From contig JADGAN010000018.1 in assembly GCA_015231955.1 (NCBI GenBank), positions 29,037-93,036 of the forward strand: DNA of 64,000 nucleotides. The letters are read 5' to 3'. The notes below the pieces were generated by a model. That model saw only the letters and a list, made by a program, of their open reading frames with translations, had not been told where the DNA came from and made no database searches. Position numbers and translations under genes: made by a program. Source of the DNA: Oligoflexia bacterium. GTDB taxonomy: Bacteria; Bdellovibrionota; Bacteriovoracia; Bacteriovoracales; Bacteriovoracaceae. Each line of letters opens with the position of its first letter. The first letter of the stretch is position 1. Positions 1 to 9,743 of this stretch are shown here, in pieces.

Positions 1-3000
1 CGTGCGGCCTATGAGTTAAATCCTGCTATCGACACAATCTTTGAGATTGGCGGACAAGATGCCAAGTTTACCAATATAAGAAATGGCGTGGTCACGTTTT
101 CGGTGATGAATAACGTTTGTGCTGCTGGCACGGGTAGTTTTATTGAGGAGCAGGCGCAAAAGTTGGGAGTTACAGCGGAAGAGTTTTCTCTTCGCTGTGA
201 AGGCATGGCGGCCCCTTTGGCCAGTGACTGTTGTACCGTTTTTATGGAAAGAGATATCAACCACTATTTAAGTGAAGGCCACACCGTTCCTGAAATTTTG
301 GCCACCATTTTACACTCGGTTCGTGAAAATTATTTAAGGAAAGTGGTACAAAATGGAAAGATTGGTAGTGTGATCTGTTTTCAAGGTGCCACTGCTAAAA
401 ATCGTGCGCTGGTGGCGGCGTTTGAACAAAAGCTACAGCGGCCGATCTTTGTCTCCCCTTTTTGTCACTTAACGGGTGCTTTAGGTGCAGCACTTTTGCT
501 TTTAGAGCAGCAGAACTTTAAGTGTTTTAACGGGAGTGATTTTTATCGGCAAACGATTGAAGTGCGCAGTGAGGTGTGTAACCTTTGCATCAACCATTGT
601 AAGCTTCGTATGGCCCATGTTGGAGGAGAAGAGGTGGTTTATGGGTTGCTTTGCGGCCGCGATGCCGACAGCAAAAATCAGAGTAAAAATGAAAGCAAAA
701 GTAAAAATCTTGTCGAGATCAGGCGAGAAATTTTTACTGCGCCCTCGAGTACACCATCGTTAATAGCAGTAGCGGGGCCTTCAGAGAAAAATGGTCACAT
801 CACCATTGGTATTCCAGGAGCACTCTACCTTTTTGAAGAGTTGCCTTTTTGGAAATCGTTCTTTCGGCAACTAGGATTTAAAGTGGTGAGCAGTGAAAAT
901 TATAAAGATGCCATCTCTCATGGAAAGAAGATTGCCAAGGCGGAGTTTTGCTCTCCTATTGCAACTTTTCATGGGCATGTGGCCTGGCTCTCTGAACACG
1001 CTGACTACGTTTTTATGCCCACCTATTTAGAGGCGCGTGAAGATGAGCTGGAAGCGGGCGGAGGCAAGCGTTCGGCACAAAGCAAACCGCGCCGTCGTCA
1101 ATACTGTTACTATGGACAATACGCCTCTGCATTGGTGAGCACCATAGAGAAGAGTGAAGTTGCCGCCAAGTGCTTATCTCCGGTTTTGAAGAAAGATATG
1201 GAGAGCAACTCCCTTAATCTTAAACTGCAACTGGTACAGATGTTGTCGAAAATTCCTAATGCCAAGGTGAGTTTCCTCGAGGTGTACACTGCTTATGATA
1301 AGAGTGTGCGATTGTTTGAAGAGAAAAATCAACTTTTGCAGGAGCATTTTAAAGAAAATTTTAGTGCTAAATTCAAGGCCAATCCCAGTACCCCGCAAGT
1401 GGTTTTTTTAGGAAGGCCATACACCATCTTATCACGGGTGATGAATAAAAATATTCCTGAGATTTTTGCTCGTATGGGAATTGAGAGCTATTTTCAAGAT
1501 ATGCTCTCCTATTCAGAGGAGGAGCTTCAAGAGATCTTATCTCTGATTCGTGCTGAACATTGGCATTATGCTAATAAGATGCTGGAGGTGGCACTGATTT
1601 GTGCCAAAACACAAGGACTCTATCCGGTGTTGGTGACATCGTTTAAGTGTGCACCCGATAGTTGTACCCTCGAATATTTTCGGCGAATCATGGATAGTTA
1701 TGACAAACCTTATTTGATTATCCAACTCGATGAGCACAACTCCTCTGTTGGATATGAGACGCGTATTGAATCAGCACTACACTCTTTTCGCAACCACTTA
1801 AGGCAGGAGCGAGCAGAGGCGCGCTTAGAGAGTTGCCTGCAGCAAAAGCTTCCGGTTAACCCCATCATAAGTGAGGAGGTGATCAAAGGAAAAACACTAC
1901 TCATTCCAATATGGGATCCCATTGTAACTCCCTTAACGGTGGCCAATCTTCGCGCTATGGGTATTGATGCACGCATCTTGGAGGAGGATGAGAATACCAT
2001 TTTACGATCACTGCAATTAAACACCGGCCAATGTTTACCTTTAAGTGTGATTACCCAAGGGGTGATCGACTACGTTTTAAAACATAATCTTGACCCTGAA
2101 AAAACCATGATGTGGATTTTGCAATCGCAGATGGCGTGTAATGTGGGGGCCTATCCCTATTTTATGAAAAGCACCTTTGAGGCCTATGGACGAGGCATGG
2201 AAAAGATTACGGTCTACTCTGGAGATGTTAGTTTTATTGATCTCTCGCTGCGTACTGCTGTTCACAACTACTTTGCTGTACTCTTCGGGGGGCTTTTGCG
2301 AAAATTGGTTTGTCAGATCCGCCCTTACGAAATAAACGAAGGGGAGAGTGAGCTTGCACTGAAAAACTCCATCTTGATTTTAGAGGAGGCCTTCCTTGGT
2401 AAAATCTCTAAAATGAGTGCAGTAAAGATGGTGGTAAAACTTTTTCAGTCAGTTAAAGTTCGTAAAGTAGTAAAGGGAGAAGAGCGTCCAAAGGTAGCGA
2501 TCATTGGCGATTTTTATGTTCGTGATAACGATGTGATGAACCAAGACCTCATTCGCTTTATTGAAAAAAATGGGGGAGAGGTGGTTAGCCAACCTTTTAC
2601 CGATTACATGAAGATTGTGGCAAAATTTTATTTTAAAAAGTGGGTGCGTGAAGGCAAGGTTCTAAGCATGATGACTAGCAAATCGATACTGGCAACTATT
2701 AAGCTTGTAGAGCGCCAATATTTGCAACAATTCGCAACTATTTTGGGACCAAAGATTCTAATCGATCCCAGTGCGGGTGAGACCAAGATGGATCTCTTTA
2801 ATGATTTAAACTTGAATGAGTACCATAATGGTGAGACCTTCGATAATATTTTGAACATTGTTCACATTTTAAAGAGTGATCCCGATGTAACAATGTTTGT
2901 GCAAACTAATCCTGCCTACTGTTGTCCTTCGCTGATTACGGAAGCTCTATCGAAGAAGATTGAGAAGAGTATCGGGATGCCTGTGGTGACGGTCACCTAC

Positions 3001-3105
3001 GATGGTACTCTTGGTAATAAAAATGAGCTGATCCTTCCTTACCTCAAGTTTGGCCGTTCCAATTCTTACTCTCTTGCGAACAGCAGCGCCTGGAACAAAA
3101 GTTGA
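1..3105 (+). CDS. Fused acyl-CoA dehydratase activase / HgdB-like protein, 5'-truncated by window edge
   Basis: The reading frame is open from base 1, so the gene starts outside the window; the GTG at 88 is not the start. Residues 14-20 of the visible part read FEIGGQD, the ASKHA ATPase signature of BadF/BadG/BcrA/BcrD/HgdC activators. CAAGTGSF follows near residue 40 and a second Cys pair (DCCTVF) near residue 77; in HgdC the two matching cysteines hold a bridging [4Fe-4S] cluster. A further Cys cluster (CNLCINHC) near residue 194 joins the activase to a long C-terminal part with DUF2229/HgdB-like features (PYCCPS-type Cys end, QTNPAYCCPSLITEAL). Family members are usually about 1400 residues, so roughly the first quarter is missing. 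Known family role: ATP-driven electron injection for radical dehydration of 2-hydroxyacyl-CoA. The physiological substrate of this fused type is not known to me. It stands alone with no visible partner. Confidence 0.88.
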   Translation, partial: RAAYELNPAIDTIFEIGGQDAKFTNIRNGVVTFSVMNNVCAAGTGSFIEEQAQKLGVTAEEFSLRCEGMAAPLASDCCTVFMERDINHYLSEGHTVPEILATILHSVRENYLRKVVQNGKIGSVICFQGATAKNRALVAAFEQKLQRPIFVSPFCHLTGALGAALLLLEQQNFKCFNGSDFYRQTIEVRSEVCNLCINHCKLRMAHVGGEEVVYGLLCGRDADSKNQSKNESKSKNLVEIRREIFTAPSSTPSLIAVAGPSEKNGHITIGIPGALYLFEELPFWKSFFRQLGFKVVSSENYKDAISHGKKIAKAEFCSPIATFHGHVAWLSEHADYVFMPTYLEAREDELEAGGGKRSAQSKPRRRQYCYYGQYASALVSTIEKSEVAAKCLSPVLKKDMESNSLNLKLQLVQMLSKIPNAKVSFLEVYTAYDKSVRLFEEKNQLLQEHFKENFSAKFKANPSTPQVVFLGRPYTILSRVMNKNIPEIFARMGIESYFQDMLSYSEEELQEILSLIRAEHWHYANKMLEVALICAKTQGLYPVLVTSFKCAPDSCTLEYFRRIMDSYDKPYLIIQLDEHNSSVGYETRIESALHSFRNHLRQERAEARLESCLQQKLPVNPIISEEVIKGKTLLIPIWDPIVTPLTVANLRAMGIDARILEEDENTILRSLQLNTGQCLPLSVITQGVIDYVLKHNLDPEKTMMWILQSQMACNVGAYPYFMKSTFEAYGRGMEKITVYSGDVSFIDLSLRTAVHNYFAVLFGGLLRKLVCQIRPYEINEGESELALKNSILILEEAFLGKISKMSAVKMVVKLFQSVKVRKVVKGEERPKVAIIGDFYVRDNDVMNQDLIRFIEKNGGEVVSQPFTDYMKIVAKFYFKKWVREGKVLSMMTSKSILATIKLVERQYLQQFATILGPKILIDPSAGETKMDLFNDLNLNEYHNGETFDNILNIVHILKSDPDVTMFVQTNPAYCCPSLITEALSKKIEKSIGMPVVTVTYDGTLGNKNELILPYLKFGRSNSYSLANSSAWNKS

Positions 3106-3133
3106 ACTCAATTTACCCATCATAAAATCCAGC

Positions 3134-3162
3134 TTGACATCATTTACTGTTTTTTGTTAGCT
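3134..3162 (+). promoter_or_regulatory. Possible sigma70 promoter for the 3259 gene
   Basis: A perfect TTGACA lies at 3134-3139. With a 17-bp spacer the -10 position would be TTAGCT (3157-3162), which is a poor match to TATAAT. It sits in the 153-bp gap ahead of a gene with a clear Shine-Dalgarno, so a promoter is expected here, but only the -35 box is convincing. Confidence 0.3.
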
Positions 3163-3258
3163 TCCACCAACTCGACAAGAGGTAATGGGTCAGAGATTCA
3201 ATAATAGTTTTTAGTTTCTTTAATTTTATTAATACCCCAATTAAGGAGATCATGGGTT

Positions 3259-4104
3259 ATGAAAAAATCATTAACGATGGTACTTGGTATGTTCTTGTTT
3301 GTTTCAACAGTCGCTTCTGCTTTTGCAACTTCATTGGAAGAAGCTGATGCTCTCTATGCTAGTCGTGCTTACAGCGTTCCAGGCGTGAACAGTGCTAAGT
3401 CCGCTGCTATAGCTTATGGTGAACTTGCTGTTGCAGCAGAAGACAAAGTAGAAAAAGCAGAGTTAGGTATTAAACAATCAGGGGCATTTTATTTTGCTGG
3501 TGATGCTTCAGTTGCAAGTAGTGAGCGTATCAACTACTTCTTGCTCGGTAAAGATGCTGCTCTTAAGGCCGCTTCCTACCTTGAAAAGAGCGAAGGTGTG
3601 GTTGCCGATGAAGAAAACACAGAAGTTCTTGCACGCGCTTACTTCTGGTTTAGTGCAAACTTAGCGCGTTGGGGAGAGGCCAACGGTATTTTAAGCTCGC
3701 TTGGACAACTTCCCACCCTTTACAAATACACAGGATATGTTTCAGAGATGGGCCAAGATCAAGTTGATATGTATGGTATCAATCGCGTGCTGGGAAGAGT
3801 TGCCTTTAAACTTCCATTCCCTATGGGTAGTAACAAAAAAGCACTTGCTTACTATGAAGAGGCCTTCGATAGAAGTCTTTGTGACGATGGTGATATCAGT
3901 GCTCACGGTTTAAATGTGATCTTCTATGCAGAGGTGCTGATCGCGGTTGGTGGAGAGGAGAATAAGGCAAAAGCAAGAAGCATTCTTAATGCTTTTGTCA
4001 GCAAAGGTGCAAGCATGGATAGTTTAATGGCCTACAATCCTGATCGTATTCCAGAGACGCTTAAAGAGATTGAAGATGCTAAAAACATGCTGAAGAATAT
4101 TTAA
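3259..4104 (+). CDS. Periplasmic helical-repeat protein, TatT-like
   Basis: The 281-residue product starts with a clear type I signal peptide (MKKSLTMVLGMFLFVSTVASAFA) and a good ribosome site (aaggag) upstream. The mature part is alpha-helical and rich in Ala, with paired helices that look like TPR units. The stretch with GxNRVLGRVAFKLP around residues 173-187, followed by a LAYYEEAF helix and a late LNVIFYAEVLIAVGG helix, resembles the T component (TatT) of some TRAP-type systems. I see no TRAP permease nearby, so this is a fold-level guess. It is followed by a strong terminator, so it forms its own transcription unit. Confidence 0.6.
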   Translation: MKKSLTMVLGMFLFVSTVASAFATSLEEADALYASRAYSVPGVNSAKSAAIAYGELAVAAEDKVEKAELGIKQSGAFYFAGDASVASSERINYFLLGKDAALKAASYLEKSEGVVADEENTEVLARAYFWFSANLARWGEANGILSSLGQLPTLYKYTGYVSEMGQDQVDMYGINRVLGRVAFKLPFPMGSNKKALAYYEEAFDRSLCDDGDISAHGLNVIFYAEVLIAVGGEENKAKARSILNAFVSKGASMDSLMAYNPDRIPETLKEIEDAKNMLKNI

Positions 4105-4145
4105 GTAGAATTACAGCTCATGTTTTGTAAGAACTAAGTAGTTGA

Positions 4146-4173
4146 GAGCGGGTAGTATGCCCGCTCTTTTTTT
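4146..4173 (+). terminator. Rho-independent terminator after the 3259 gene
   Basis: A perfect 7-bp stem (GAGCGGG 4146-4152 with CCCGCTC 4160-4166) and a 7-base loop are followed directly by seven T residues (4167-4173). This is a textbook intrinsic terminator 41 bp after the stop codon of the upstream gene. Confidence 0.9.
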
Positions 4174-4218
4174 GTAAAAAAGTTGAAAATAAAAAAAAAG
4201 AAAAAAAGGATTTTTACA

Positions 4219-5478
4219 ATGGGTAAAAGACTATTTGTAATGATGCTAGCTTTGGTGGCAGCAGAAGTGCTGACAGCAGAAGTGCTGGCCGCCGATTTAC
4301 GAGCACCCTTTGATTTTCAAAGTGCTCAAGTTTTACCGCAAGGTATTCGCAATCTTCGTTATAAGGGCGTGCAGGTTCTTGGTAACGAAAAGTACAACAG
4401 CGCTGGTGATGAGCGCTTGCTTGCCGATCCCTTCTTTCAAGAGATCACCTGGCGTGATGTGACCGATCCAGAAGCTGATGAACTCGATACGGGCCTGCTT
4501 CGCGGCTATCTTAATAGTCGTGAGTATAATCTGGATGAGCCAGTAGGACGCACCACTGGTACTGTGAGTGTCGCTGCCAATGTACACATTCCTGTCTTTG
4601 CCTATGGGATTACCGATAAACTTACTGCAGGGGTTGCGGTGCCCATCATTCGCTATCGCTATAATGTTGATACTGGCTTTGTTGCTTATGAGGCGCTAAA
4701 TCGTTTGGCGGCAGACCTGCGTGCTGGTGGTAAAGGGTTTGAGTTGGGAGAGGCCGAGCGCAAGCTTGCAAACCCCATTAACACGAAACTTGCAAAATTT
4801 GGTTACTCCCCTCTCAAGAGTGAGGAGGGGACAAAGCTTGGTGATATCAACTTGGTTTTCAAATATCAGGCACTAAAGCATAGTGTGATTACCACGACCG
4901 TGCAAAACTCCTACGTGCTACCTACTGGCAAAGAGGCCGATGTGAATAAGGTGTTGGATGTTCCGGGTGGTGATGGCCAATACGATATCGGTCTTGCACT
5001 GATAAACGATGTGAACCTCATTCCACTGACGACTATCACCATCACTCCAGGAGCAGTTATCCAGCTCCCCGATACGACCGCTAAGAGAGTTCCTTATCGG
5101 CAAAATAGTAAAATCACCCCTTACACCGATGGTGCAGTGAAGAGAAATTTGGGAGATATCTATTTTGTACAAGCAAGTTCCAAAGTTGTCCCTTATATGG
5201 GTGTAGGCATTTTTGTGGGATATAGTTTGCACTATAAGCAAGAGGATCGCTATCGTGGTAGCAAGTATGCAAGTGAACGCTACTCTTGGCTAGAAGCAGA
5301 CACCATTCAAAATATGCAAAGTGTGCAGCTAGGACTTGGATATAGTACCCTCGAGCTTTTTAAAGCAAAACGTTTTCCAGTTCCGGTGGAGCTCAATGCG
5401 ACTCACTCCTTTTTAGTCAGAGGTAAAAATGTGACGAAGGATCCATTGACTGCAGTTGAACTTGTAATGTTTTTCTAA
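4219..5478 (+). CDS. Outer-membrane beta-barrel protein
   Basis: The start is set at ATG 4219 because it has aagga at the right distance and opens a signal peptide (MGKRLFVMMLALVAAEVLTAEVLA is cut here as n-, h- and c-regions ending in AEVLAAD). An in-frame TTG at 4183 lies in a poly-A tract and is unlikely. The mature protein of about 395 residues has alternating-residue strands typical of a barrel and ends in an aromatic residue (VELVMFF). The segment VQNSYVLPTGKEAD and the following ITPGAVIQLP strands recall the phenol-degradation MetA/transporter-like barrel family, without certainty. A lipoprotein gene follows after 28 bp, so the two are probably co-transcribed. Confidence 0.7.
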   Translation: MGKRLFVMMLALVAAEVLTAEVLAADLRAPFDFQSAQVLPQGIRNLRYKGVQVLGNEKYNSAGDERLLADPFFQEITWRDVTDPEADELDTGLLRGYLNSREYNLDEPVGRTTGTVSVAANVHIPVFAYGITDKLTAGVAVPIIRYRYNVDTGFVAYEALNRLAADLRAGGKGFELGEAERKLANPINTKLAKFGYSPLKSEEGTKLGDINLVFKYQALKHSVITTTVQNSYVLPTGKEADVNKVLDVPGGDGQYDIGLALINDVNLIPLTTITITPGAVIQLPDTTAKRVPYRQNSKITPYTDGAVKRNLGDIYFVQASSKVVPYMGVGIFVGYSLHYKQEDRYRGSKYASERYSWLEADTIQNMQSVQLGLGYSTLELFKAKRFPVPVELNATHSFLVRGKNVTKDPLTAVELVMFF

Positions 5479-5506
5479 CTTTCTAAAGCAAGAGGAGTAA
5501 AAAAAA

Positions 5507-6895
5507 ATGAAAATAAAAATAAATTTAATATTAGTTTTGTTGGTAGTAATGGGGATGACGGGATGTGGACCTAGTCCTAAAAATGAGGGTGCGGAAAATC
5601 GGCCTTTGCTGCTGGATGCGCAAGGTATGGCCACCTCCGATAGTGCCGTCGTCACCGCACTATTCCCAACTAAAAAATACCAGGAGTCCTTGGGGCTTCT
5701 GACAATTTTTTGGTGGCCAAGTGATGAAGAGATCAAAATGATTCGCGAAAAGAGTGCTCAAGATTTAATTAATCTTCCCTTAGAGATGAAGGCGCTTTCG
5801 GCATTGATTGTAGAGCAAAAACAGAGGATCGCTGAATTAGAGAAGACCGAAAAAAGTGAGGAGGCTTATGCCGTTCGCCAAGAAATGATGGCCAATGAAA
5901 ATAAGCTTTATAACTTTACGGTTCGTAAAGATGTTGCTCCCGAGATTGCCAAGCTTACAAACTTTAATGATGTAGCGGCGATGATCGGACTGCATAGCTC
6001 ACTGATGGATAAGATTTATGACAAGTCTGATCCTATGATAAGAGCAGAAAAGCGTTTAGAGAGCGAGTTTCTTGATACTCAAAAAAAATTCAAGGCCAAG
6101 AAAGAGGCGGAGCTTGCTGCGATTCTGAAACCCTACTATGCATGTGTTACCAAAGTGAATGCTGCGGGAAAAACGGTTTGTGATCGCAAAGCTGTAGCGG
6201 GAGATGATGAAAGCACCGTTAAGAGTCCGGCACGCTGTGATCTTCTTACTAGCATACCATTTAGTACTTTGTTTAAGAATAAGGTCGGAGAGTGTGGAGG
6301 TATGGCCAAAGAGTTTACCAAAAAGAAACTGGACGAGTTATTTGCCGCTGAAAACAAAGAACTCCTGGCAAACTACGAACAGGCCAAGAAACTCAATGCA
6401 GAATTCAAAGTCAATGAGAAGATTAATAGTGAGATTGCCTTGATCATGATGTCGGTCGATCCCTACCACGACGTTTTAGAAAAGCGTATGAACTGGGTGG
6501 AGACCAATTATGGTTCTTCTAAAATTATCTTTGTTAAAAATCACGTGGAGATGGTGCTGGCCCTAAAGATCAATAACAGCATTGACAGTAGTGTTGGCGT
6601 AAAGGAACTACAATATTTTTCTCATCCTCCTAAAGAAGGGGAGGTTGCCGATATTACCGATCTGCTCTTTTTTGTGGAGAACAAAACACCGGCGATTAAA
6701 TTTCGCCTCTATGAGAAGCGTGCAGTGAGTGGAAACAAGGCAGAGCGTACAGGGTATTACTTTGAAGGGATACTAAGACAAAATGCGATGTCATTTGGTC
6801 TAATCTATTCTGGCAAAATCAAACGCTACAATGCAGAAGGGGTTATGGTAAACCATGGGATGATGAAGGCGATTATCCGAGAGGCGACCGAGTAA
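5507..6895 (+). CDS. Lipoprotein of unknown function
   Basis: The N-terminus has a lipobox (VVMGMTGC, Cys about residue 20) after a hydrophobic stretch, and an agaggag ribosome site precedes the ATG. The 462-residue product has a long charged helical or coiled-coil segment (about residues 85-130 and 175-210, rich in Lys/Glu) and a C-terminal beta-rich part of about 150 residues. I do not recognise a family. It lies 28 bp behind the barrel gene, so the lipoprotein may work with that barrel at the outer membrane. Confidence 0.65.
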   Translation: MKIKINLILVLLVVMGMTGCGPSPKNEGAENRPLLLDAQGMATSDSAVVTALFPTKKYQESLGLLTIFWWPSDEEIKMIREKSAQDLINLPLEMKALSALIVEQKQRIAELEKTEKSEEAYAVRQEMMANENKLYNFTVRKDVAPEIAKLTNFNDVAAMIGLHSSLMDKIYDKSDPMIRAEKRLESEFLDTQKKFKAKKEAELAAILKPYYACVTKVNAAGKTVCDRKAVAGDDESTVKSPARCDLLTSIPFSTLFKNKVGECGGMAKEFTKKKLDELFAAENKELLANYEQAKKLNAEFKVNEKINSEIALIMMSVDPYHDVLEKRMNWVETNYGSSKIIFVKNHVEMVLALKINNSIDSSVGVKELQYFSHPPKEGEVADITDLLFFVENKTPAIKFRLYEKRAVSGNKAERTGYYFEGILRQNAMSFGLIYSGKIKRYNAEGVMVNHGMMKAIIREATE

Positions 6896-7059
6896 TCGCG
6901 ATAGTAAAAGACCCACCATTTGAATAAACAAAAACACTCTACTAAAATAAAATAACAAAATTTAAAATTTAATCCTAATAGTTATTTCTTGATTTTCCGA
7001 AAATATTTTAAGTTAAGCGGCAATGAACAACTGAGCGTTGACTTAAAAAAGGAATAGGA

Positions 7060-7704
7060 ATGAAAAAAATATTATTCGTATCCTCTTTGCTTGCTATGAC
7101 AATGGGTCTCTATAGCACAAGGGAAACAATGGCCAATGATCAAACAGATCCATGCAAACAACATTGGAATCAGGCAAAGGAAGCTTTTAATCAATGGAAG
7201 AAGGAGCCGGCCGGAGTTCCCTATATTGAGGAGATCACTGATCAGGCCTATGGCCATTATGATGTCAAATCTCTGAGAGATTTTTTGTTTTCAGATTATA
7301 ATGATTTTATTGCTTTTGGAGGAACAGATAAAGAGGTTAATAAGAGAATTAACCAGTGGATTGTTGAAAATAATTTTAATAAGGAAAAAGATTTATATGA
7401 TATCATTAAAGATTTACAAATAAATGATCAAGATCGATCTGCTCAATTTCAAATTTGCGCACTCCTTTCTTCCTTTAATTTCATAGAAAATGTTAAAGCT
7501 CCTCTTTTAAAAGATTGTCGTGAAATGAGAAAGAAGAAATGTTTTAATAATCAACTCATCCAACTAGAATCACCCTCAATATGTAGTGTTGAAAAAAGCA
7601 ACACTCTTCCTATCAATAGAGATAATCAACCCATCAAGAAAGAAGGATTTTTTTCTTTTTTCAAAAAAATATTTTCTAATAGTAAGCGTTCTTCGGAAAA
7701 GTAG
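7060..7704 (+). CDS. Small secreted protein, unknown
   Basis: Start ATG 7060 follows aaggaatagg. The first 26 residues look like a signal peptide (MKKILFVSSLLAMTMGLYS, cleavage probably after METMA-type residues near 26). The mature part has six cysteines spread over 185 residues and a basic tail with a run of Phe and Lys (FFSFFKKIF). The base composition of the region before it (6896-7059) is very A/T-rich. No family is recognised. Confidence 0.55.
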   Translation: MKKILFVSSLLAMTMGLYSTRETMANDQTDPCKQHWNQAKEAFNQWKKEPAGVPYIEEITDQAYGHYDVKSLRDFLFSDYNDFIAFGGTDKEVNKRINQWIVENNFNKEKDLYDIIKDLQINDQDRSAQFQICALLSSFNFIENVKAPLLKDCREMRKKKCFNNQLIQLESPSICSVEKSNTLPINRDNQPIKKEGFFSFFKKIFSNSKRSSEK

Positions 7705-7753
7705 ATACCAAGAGATGGCCTTTAAGCTTATTACTTTGAGGGATAGCAATAGA

Positions 7754-8365
7754 TCATAGGCGAATACCTATCAAGAAGATGTAATCTTTTTGATGGGTGC
7801 TTCTTTCACTAAAAGACCCAGCATTTAAGTTCGCAAGGCCATAGGTGTAGCGAAACTGAAAATCAAAAATGGCGAGTTTTGCACCAATTCCGATCAATGC
7901 CCCATAATCCAACTTATTTAATTTTGCCTCTGCAAAGGTGTAGCTTTGAGTGATGGTATCGTCGCTATCTTTGGCCTTGGTGTTGACGTTACCAAAACCT
8001 GTACCGAAGTAGAGGCCAGCAATAAAAAAGACCCTCGGGGGAAAGCTTAAGCGAAAAGTAAGTGGCAGCTGCAAGAAGTTATTGCTCTCAGTATAGATAC
8101 TGCTGTAACGAATTTCACGCTTAAGATAAAAGAGGCCTGCATCCATGGTGGCAATCGGCGGTTTGCTTTTTCCAAACGTAAGCAGTGTGGTCTCAATACC
8201 CACAGCGGGCCCGATGCCAACGCTGGAGGTGGTACTGCGTTCAGGGTCGGCGGTGACTCTTTGAGAGAAATTAGCACCAGCATAAAGACCAAAAGCGTAC
8301 GCTGTATTGGTAAGTGCTAGCAGTACAAAGATTAAAGCTACTCTTTTTGTCATAGGCCTATTCAT
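7754..8365 (-). CDS. Outer-membrane beta-barrel protein (porin-like)
   Basis: The frame is open further upstream, but the start is placed at ATG 8365, just after the stop of the upstream lipoprotein gene (8370), or at ATG 8353, which gives the tight signal peptide MTKRVALIFVLLALTNTAYA. The mature protein of about 180 residues shows alternating beta strands, Gly-rich turns (GLYAGANF, GLYFGTGFG) and ends in a strand (YIFLIGIRL), typical of small OmpA/OmpX-like barrels. It is probably translated together with the lipoprotein gene before it. Confidence 0.65.
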   Translation of the reverse strand: MNRPMTKRVALIFVLLALTNTAYAFGLYAGANFSQRVTADPERSTTSSVGIGPAVGIETTLLTFGKSKPPIATMDAGLFYLKREIRYSSIYTESNNFLQLPLTFRLSFPPRVFFIAGLYFGTGFGNVNTKAKDSDDTITQSYTFAEAKLNKLDYGALIGIGAKLAIFDFQFRYTYGLANLNAGSFSERSTHQKDYIFLIGIRL

Positions 8366-8369
8366 CTGG

Positions 8370-9638
8370 TTAAAAAGTATCGATTGCAGATAACTCATAT
8401 GAGACGGCAATCTCTTTATTTAAAAAGCTACAACCACCCAAATCAAAGTTGGGATAATTTTTACACACAAACTTAGCAGTGCCACTGCTACCGGCCGTCG
8501 TGAGTCGTGTAAACTCCTTAATCATGGGAGCTTGGTAGTCGCTAAAGCTAAGGGTGCTGTCGCTGCTAGAGGTGGAGATGCTAAAAATTTGGTTAAAGGG
8601 GGGAGCACCACCATCAGTTGTCAGGGAGGTGTAAAGGGGCGTGAGCTCCGCCCCATAAATAGTGCCACTCTTTCCTTGAACATAAAAGAGCTCTAAACGG
8701 ACATCATAGGCAAGAATATTGTTGTAGTGAAAAAGGTAAGTTTCACGCACCAGAGTCTCTCCTTGATAATAGGGAATGGGAATTAAGTTCAGTGCAGGCA
8801 TTACGATTGCTTGCCCTGTCGTCCCTTCACCATTGAGACGGATCATACTCTCTTTGAGTCCACTGGTAAGAGCACTTTTGATCAGGCCATCGGGATTAAA
8901 AGCAAGCCCCAGGCGCATCGATTTTTTGCTCTCAATATCGTCGCGAGAGATCACAAAGGGAGAGGTAAATTTAAACCAAGAGCCTCCACTATTGAGCGTA
9001 ACCACCGCTTCAGAGGCGGGCCCAGTGGTGAGATCATCCACAATAAGATAGGAGGCGCCAGTATCGTAGGTAGAGTCGGCGCCATCCTCTGTATAGTAGG
9101 TAACAGAGGCGTCCATCATCGGCACGCTGGCAGTGATTTTGATCGGAGCAAACCAGCTGATCACACCATAGTTGTAGCTGCCGATGTGAGTGGCATTGAG
9201 GGTGATCTTGTTGCTGTTTAGTTGACTTAAGCTCGTCGCACTCATGAGGTCGATATACTTATAGGGATCACTCTCACTGCGTGCAGCGGTGGCGTTATAG
9301 CTATTGAATTCATCGGTTCCCGGGGCGGTGTAAAGGGAGAAGCAGCCGCGCGGGTTGCTAAAGAGGGCACCACTTACTTGCAAGGTTTTACAGAGGCGAA
9401 TTTCGCGAATGTAGTATTGGAGTGAGCTTAGCTCTGCCGCGCTTGCCATTCCAAAGTTGGAGGTGGCGAGCGCTAGTGGTGGCCGTAATGGTGCTGCTGC
9501 TGCTGCTGCTGACAAACTTGTGTTGATCAGATTGAGTTGTAACGGTCCTGCGGGAGGAGGATCATCACTAATCCCACAACTGCTAAAGAGCATGAGCATG
9601 AGTGTAGCAAGCAAGAGGAAAAGCTTTACCATGTTCAT
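8370..9638 (-). CDS. Lipoprotein of unknown function
   Basis: The product has a strong lipoprotein signal (LLLATLMLMLFSSC, Cys near residue 21); a second ATG two codons in could equally be the start. The mature part of about 400 residues is Ser/Thr-rich and beta-rich, with a run of Ala residues after the linker. One Cys pair near the end (FVCKNY and GGCSFL) could form a disulfide. It stands first in a two-gene unit with the barrel protein 7754-8365. I do not recognise a family. Confidence 0.65.
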   Translation of the reverse strand: MNMVKLFLLLATLMLMLFSSCGISDDPPPAGPLQLNLINTSLSAAAAAAPLRPPLALATSNFGMASAAELSSLQYYIREIRLCKTLQVSGALFSNPRGCFSLYTAPGTDEFNSYNATAARSESDPYKYIDLMSATSLSQLNSNKITLNATHIGSYNYGVISWFAPIKITASVPMMDASVTYYTEDGADSTYDTGASYLIVDDLTTGPASEAVVTLNSGGSWFKFTSPFVISRDDIESKKSMRLGLAFNPDGLIKSALTSGLKESMIRLNGEGTTGQAIVMPALNLIPIPYYQGETLVRETYLFHYNNILAYDVRLELFYVQGKSGTIYGAELTPLYTSLTTDGGAPPFNQIFSISTSSSDSTLSFSDYQAPMIKEFTRLTTAGSSGTAKFVCKNYPNFDLGGCSFLNKEIAVSYELSAIDTF

Positions 9639-9743
9639 AGATACATCCCAGAAAATTTATAAGCTTAGAACTTAAATCTAGTTTAAGCTTACAAAAAATT
9701 AATCAGATTCAAAATCTTAAAAGACAGCAATTTTTTTTTACGT

